A DNA stretch of 64,000 nt from Candidatus Eisenbergiella merdavium (lineage in GTDB: Bacteria; Bacillota; Clostridia; Lachnospirales; Lachnospiraceae). This document shows, one piece after another, positions 61,749-64,000 of this stretch. Location of the stretch: assembly GCA_019119595.1 (NCBI GenBank), contig DWWS01000050.1, positions 1 through 64,000 of the forward strand, given 5' to 3'. The notes below the pieces were generated by a model that was not told the DNA's origin, ran no database searches, and saw only the letters and a list, made by a program, of their open reading frames with translations. The position numbers and the translations under genes are program-made. Numbering within the stretch: position 1 is the stretch's first letter; every line of letters begins with the position of its first letter.

Positions 61749-64000
61749 TTAAAACCTAAACAGCGCAAGCAGCCGTCTCCAGAAGCTCATCGGCTCCTCT
61801 TCCACCGGGATATCCGTCTCCTCCGGTATCCGGATCTCTTCCGTCTGCATCACAAACTGCACCAGCTCCACGTTGGTATTTTTATCAGACACGAAGGAAA
61901 CCGGTTCAAAATCATTGCCGGTCAGATCATTGATCACACCGTCCACCTCTTCATCGATCTGCGCGTCAATGTCTCCCGCCTTATCCTTAAACTCATCAGT
62001 TCCATCCTTCAGATCGGCCACGCCGTCCGCAAGCTCAGCGCTTCCGTCCAAAAGCTCTCCGGTTCCGTCCGCAAGCTGGGCCGAACCGTCAGAAAGCGCC
62101 TCCGCCGCGTCATTCAGCACCGTCACACCGTCGGAAAGATCGGATACGCCATCCGCGAGCTCCTTCGTTCCGTCCGCAAATTCGCTGCCGCCGTCCGCGA
62201 GCTCCGCCACGCCGTCCGCAAGCTGGCTGGTTCCGTCCGCAAGCTGCCCGATCCCGTCCGCAAGAGCGCCCGTCGCATCCGCAAGCGCACCGATTCCCGC
62301 ATCCAGCGCCGCCGCGCCCTCCTTCAGCTGAGCAAGCTGGTCCAGCGTTTCCGGGCTTGCGAGGCTGGCCGTTATGGTGCCAACCGCCTCATAAGCGCCG
62401 AGCAGCTGATCCGCGCCGGCCTTCAGGCTGATCAGATTCATGAAATCCTCTGCGGAAACAGACGGCAGCCCCATGCTCTGTCCTGATGAGGAAAGGGAAA
62501 GCACCTCTGCGCGCCCGCTTCTTCGCGAAAACGCAAGCTCCTGTACCGCTTTCCGGCCGCTCTGCCTGATAGAGGCGGACAGCTTTTCCACGGATTCCGG
62601 TTCAGTGCTCTCCTCTGCGGCCTTCCCTGACTCCGATTCAGCGTTCTCCACTGTTTTGGTTCCGTCCTCAGATTCTGTGCTTTCCCCCGTTTCCGTCCCG
62701 GCTTCTGATTCAGCATTCTCCTCCGCAGCCGTCCCGTCTTCCGATTCTGTGCTCGTCTCCGTCTCTGCCCTGGTTTCCGATTCCGTACCCTCCTCCGACT
62801 CTGCTTCAGTCTCTGATTCCAATTCAGTCTCAGTCTCCATTTCAGATTCTGTTTCCGTCTCAGTCTCCGTTTCAGATTCCGTTTCCGTCTCAGTCTCTGT
62901 CTCCGTTTCAGATTCTGTTTCCGTCTCAGTCTCTGTCTCCGTTTCAGATTCTGTCTCCGTTTCCATTTCCTCCATCATGCCGTTCCCCATATTTCCCGGC
63001 ATTCCTGAGAGCAGGAGGCCAATCATGCTTTCCAGGCGGTTGTAGATCATGGAAGAAAGGCTTTCCAGCTTCTCCTGGTTGGTATCTCCGTCCGGGGTCA
63101 TTCCAGCGGCTCCCGCCGCCATCAGCAGGCGTTCCGCCTGCGTATCCAGGCTTCCTGTTGACTCCTTTCCCATGCCGGAGATCATATCGATGAGCGTGCT
63201 GACACCGTCGCTTAGCTGGTGGGAACCAGCCTTCAGCTCCTTGACGCCGTCCGCCAGCTTGCGGGCCCCTGAGGCCGCGCCGTTTTCTCCGCTGTAGCCG
63301 TCTCTGATCCGGTTTGCCCCGTCCGCCAGGGAATAGATTCCGTCCACAAGCTCCTGCGCGCCGTCCGCCAGATCATTGGTCCCGTCCTGCAGGGTATTGA
63401 TCCCATCCCCCAGCGATCTCGCGCCGTCCGCGTAGCTGTCGATCCCTTCCTTCAGGCTCTCCGCGCCGCTCTTTAAGCCCTCTGCTCCCTCCTGCAGGGC
63501 GCTCACGCCGCTGGAAAGATCCTGCGCGCCGTCCGAGAATTCCTCCGCCGCATCGTTGATCTCCCCGGCCCTGTCATGCAGGTCGTCCAGAGAAAACCGT
63601 TCCCTGTCCACATCCAGATTCATGGGAAGCCCCTGAAAGCTGATGGCGTCCATCTCAAAATCCAGCACGTCCGCCGTCACCGTGATATCCTTCTCGCTTC
63701 CGGCCAGGATGCTGTAAACAAGCTGCTTATCCGTTCCCACATTGGCCGCGGTCGCGCCGGGCGCTTCCAGATTGCTGCATCGCTGCATATCCATGGTCAG
63801 CGTAACCTGAAGGAGATAATTTTCAAAAAAGGCGGCTTCCGCCTTATCATTCTGTCCCACGTGAACGGAGATCTTGAGCCTCCCGTTCCTTCCCGCAAGC
63901 TCGGAGGCGCTTATCTTTTTTCCGTCCAGCGTATAGCCGATGGAGATCTCCCAGGGGATCTCCTTTGACTGCAGATTCCCCTGATAGAAAAAATCTCCCG
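61749..64000 (-). CDS. xxxLxxG heptad-repeat surface protein (YhgE/Pip-like), 5' end outside window
   Basis: About 750 residues are visible and the frame stays open to the window edge. The first part resembles the YhgE/Pip-type domain (EIPWEISIGYTLDGKKISASEL). Two long blocks of LxxG heptads follow, such as LADGAQELVDGIYSLADGANRI, likely coiled helices. Between them sits a serine-glutamate-threonine repeat tract and a proline-poor linker. The C-terminus ends in an acidic stretch and an amphipathic FWRRLLALFRF, without the multiple membrane helices of full YhgE proteins. Related proteins act as phage receptors or export-linked factors, but the function here is unknown. Confidence 0.75.
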   Translation of the reverse strand, partial: GDFFYQGNLQSKEIPWEISIGYTLDGKKISASELAGRNGRLKISVHVGQNDKAEAAFFENYLLQVTLTMDMQRCSNLEAPGATAANVGTDKQLVYSILAGSEKDITVTADVLDFEMDAISFQGLPMNLDVDRERFSLDDLHDRAGEINDAAEEFSDGAQDLSSGVSALQEGAEGLKSGAESLKEGIDSYADGARSLGDGINTLQDGTNDLADGAQELVDGIYSLADGANRIRDGYSGENGAASGARKLADGVKELKAGSHQLSDGVSTLIDMISGMGKESTGSLDTQAERLLMAAGAAGMTPDGDTNQEKLESLSSMIYNRLESMIGLLLSGMPGNMGNGMMEEMETETESETETETETETESETETETETETESETETETETESEMETETELESETEAESEEGTESETRAETETSTESEDGTAAEENAESEAGTETGESTESEDGTKTVENAESESGKAAEESTEPESVEKLSASIRQSGRKAVQELAFSRRSGRAEVLSLSSSGQSMGLPSVSAEDFMNLISLKAGADQLLGAYEAVGTITASLASPETLDQLAQLKEGAAALDAGIGALADATGALADGIGQLADGTSQLADGVAELADGGSEFADGTKELADGVSDLSDGVTVLNDAAEALSDGSAQLADGTGELLDGSAELADGVADLKDGTDEFKDKAGDIDAQIDEEVDGVINDLTGNDFEPVSFVSDKNTNVELVQFVMQTEEIRIPEETDIPVEEEPMSFWRRLLALFRF
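62805..62970. repeat. Glu-Ser/Thr coding minisatellite inside the heptad-repeat gene
   Basis: Repeated TCTGTTTCCGTCTCAG-type units encode alternating TETESE stretches. The tract is near-identical over short units and is likely to vary in copy number by slippage without changing frame if gained or lost in multiples of three. Confidence 0.85.

Overview
The window looks like a chromosomal segment of an anaerobic, spore-forming Firmicute of the Lachnospiraceae type. The evidence is a moderately high GC content, AGGAGG-type ribosome binding sites, sporulation genes (spoIVA and a SpoIID-domain protein), T-box control of two aminoacyl-tRNA synthetases, a Firmicute-style 6S RNA, GPH-family sugar importers beside glycoside hydrolases, and several protein families (DUF4317-like, xxxLxxG repeat proteins, cytidylate-kinase-like) common in gut Clostridia. 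This assignment rests on protein recognition alone, without a database search. Most genes lie on the minus strand.

Layout. 1-137: one end of an IS256-like insertion sequence. 211-3053: leuS with a T-box leader (Leu specifier CTG). 3062-8038: an unrecognised membrane protein, rhamnulose-1-phosphate aldolase (rhaD) and an EF-G-like GTPase. 8258-10498: plus-strand aromatic pair, DAHP synthase and prephenate dehydrogenase. 10626-11753: a decayed ATPase/DUF4143 pseudogene. 11874-28469: a carbohydrate-use locus. Its minus-strand operon runs GPH importer, domain-swapped GH3, GH2-GH43 fusion, GH3, GH78 rhamnosidase. AraC- and TetR-type regulators sit upstream, and a second, divergent GPH importer follows. 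28541-31444: XRE regulator, glycosyl-1-phosphate transferase, VanZ-like protein and tRNA-Thr. 31553-33552: minCDE. 33589-33915: a structured repeat cluster. 33922-43205: NERD protein, Lhr helicase, tRNA-dihydrouridine synthase, ApbE lipoprotein, GGDEF protein and a DUF4317-like protein. 43482-48090: SDR, cytidylate-kinase-like protein, and a divergent FAD oxidoreductase/transporter pair. 48143-52722: spoIVA with a candidate sigma-E promoter, then tyrS-GNAT-CPBP with a T-box leader (Tyr specifier TAC) and a hairpin-rich tandem repeat just before tyrS. 52776-57276: GNAT, YihY, SpoIID-domain protein and 6S RNA. 57364-64000: aminopeptidase P with deoC, citrate synthase, and a partial xxxLxxG repeat surface protein.

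How the genes work together. The carbohydrate locus appears built for cytoplasmic breakdown of imported, rhamnose-decorated plant glycosides or oligosaccharides, because none of the enzymes has a signal peptide and GPH importers flank them. RhaD at 4876-5703 would finish catabolism of the released rhamnose. The most unusual feature is a small helical module shared by three unrelated enzymes of this operon. It forms the C-terminal tail of the GH78 enzyme and of the canonical GH3 enzyme, and occurs twice in tandem between the GH2 and GH43 halves of the fusion. This could be an undescribed docking or assembly module for an intracellular degradative complex, which is a hypothesis from sequence similarity only.
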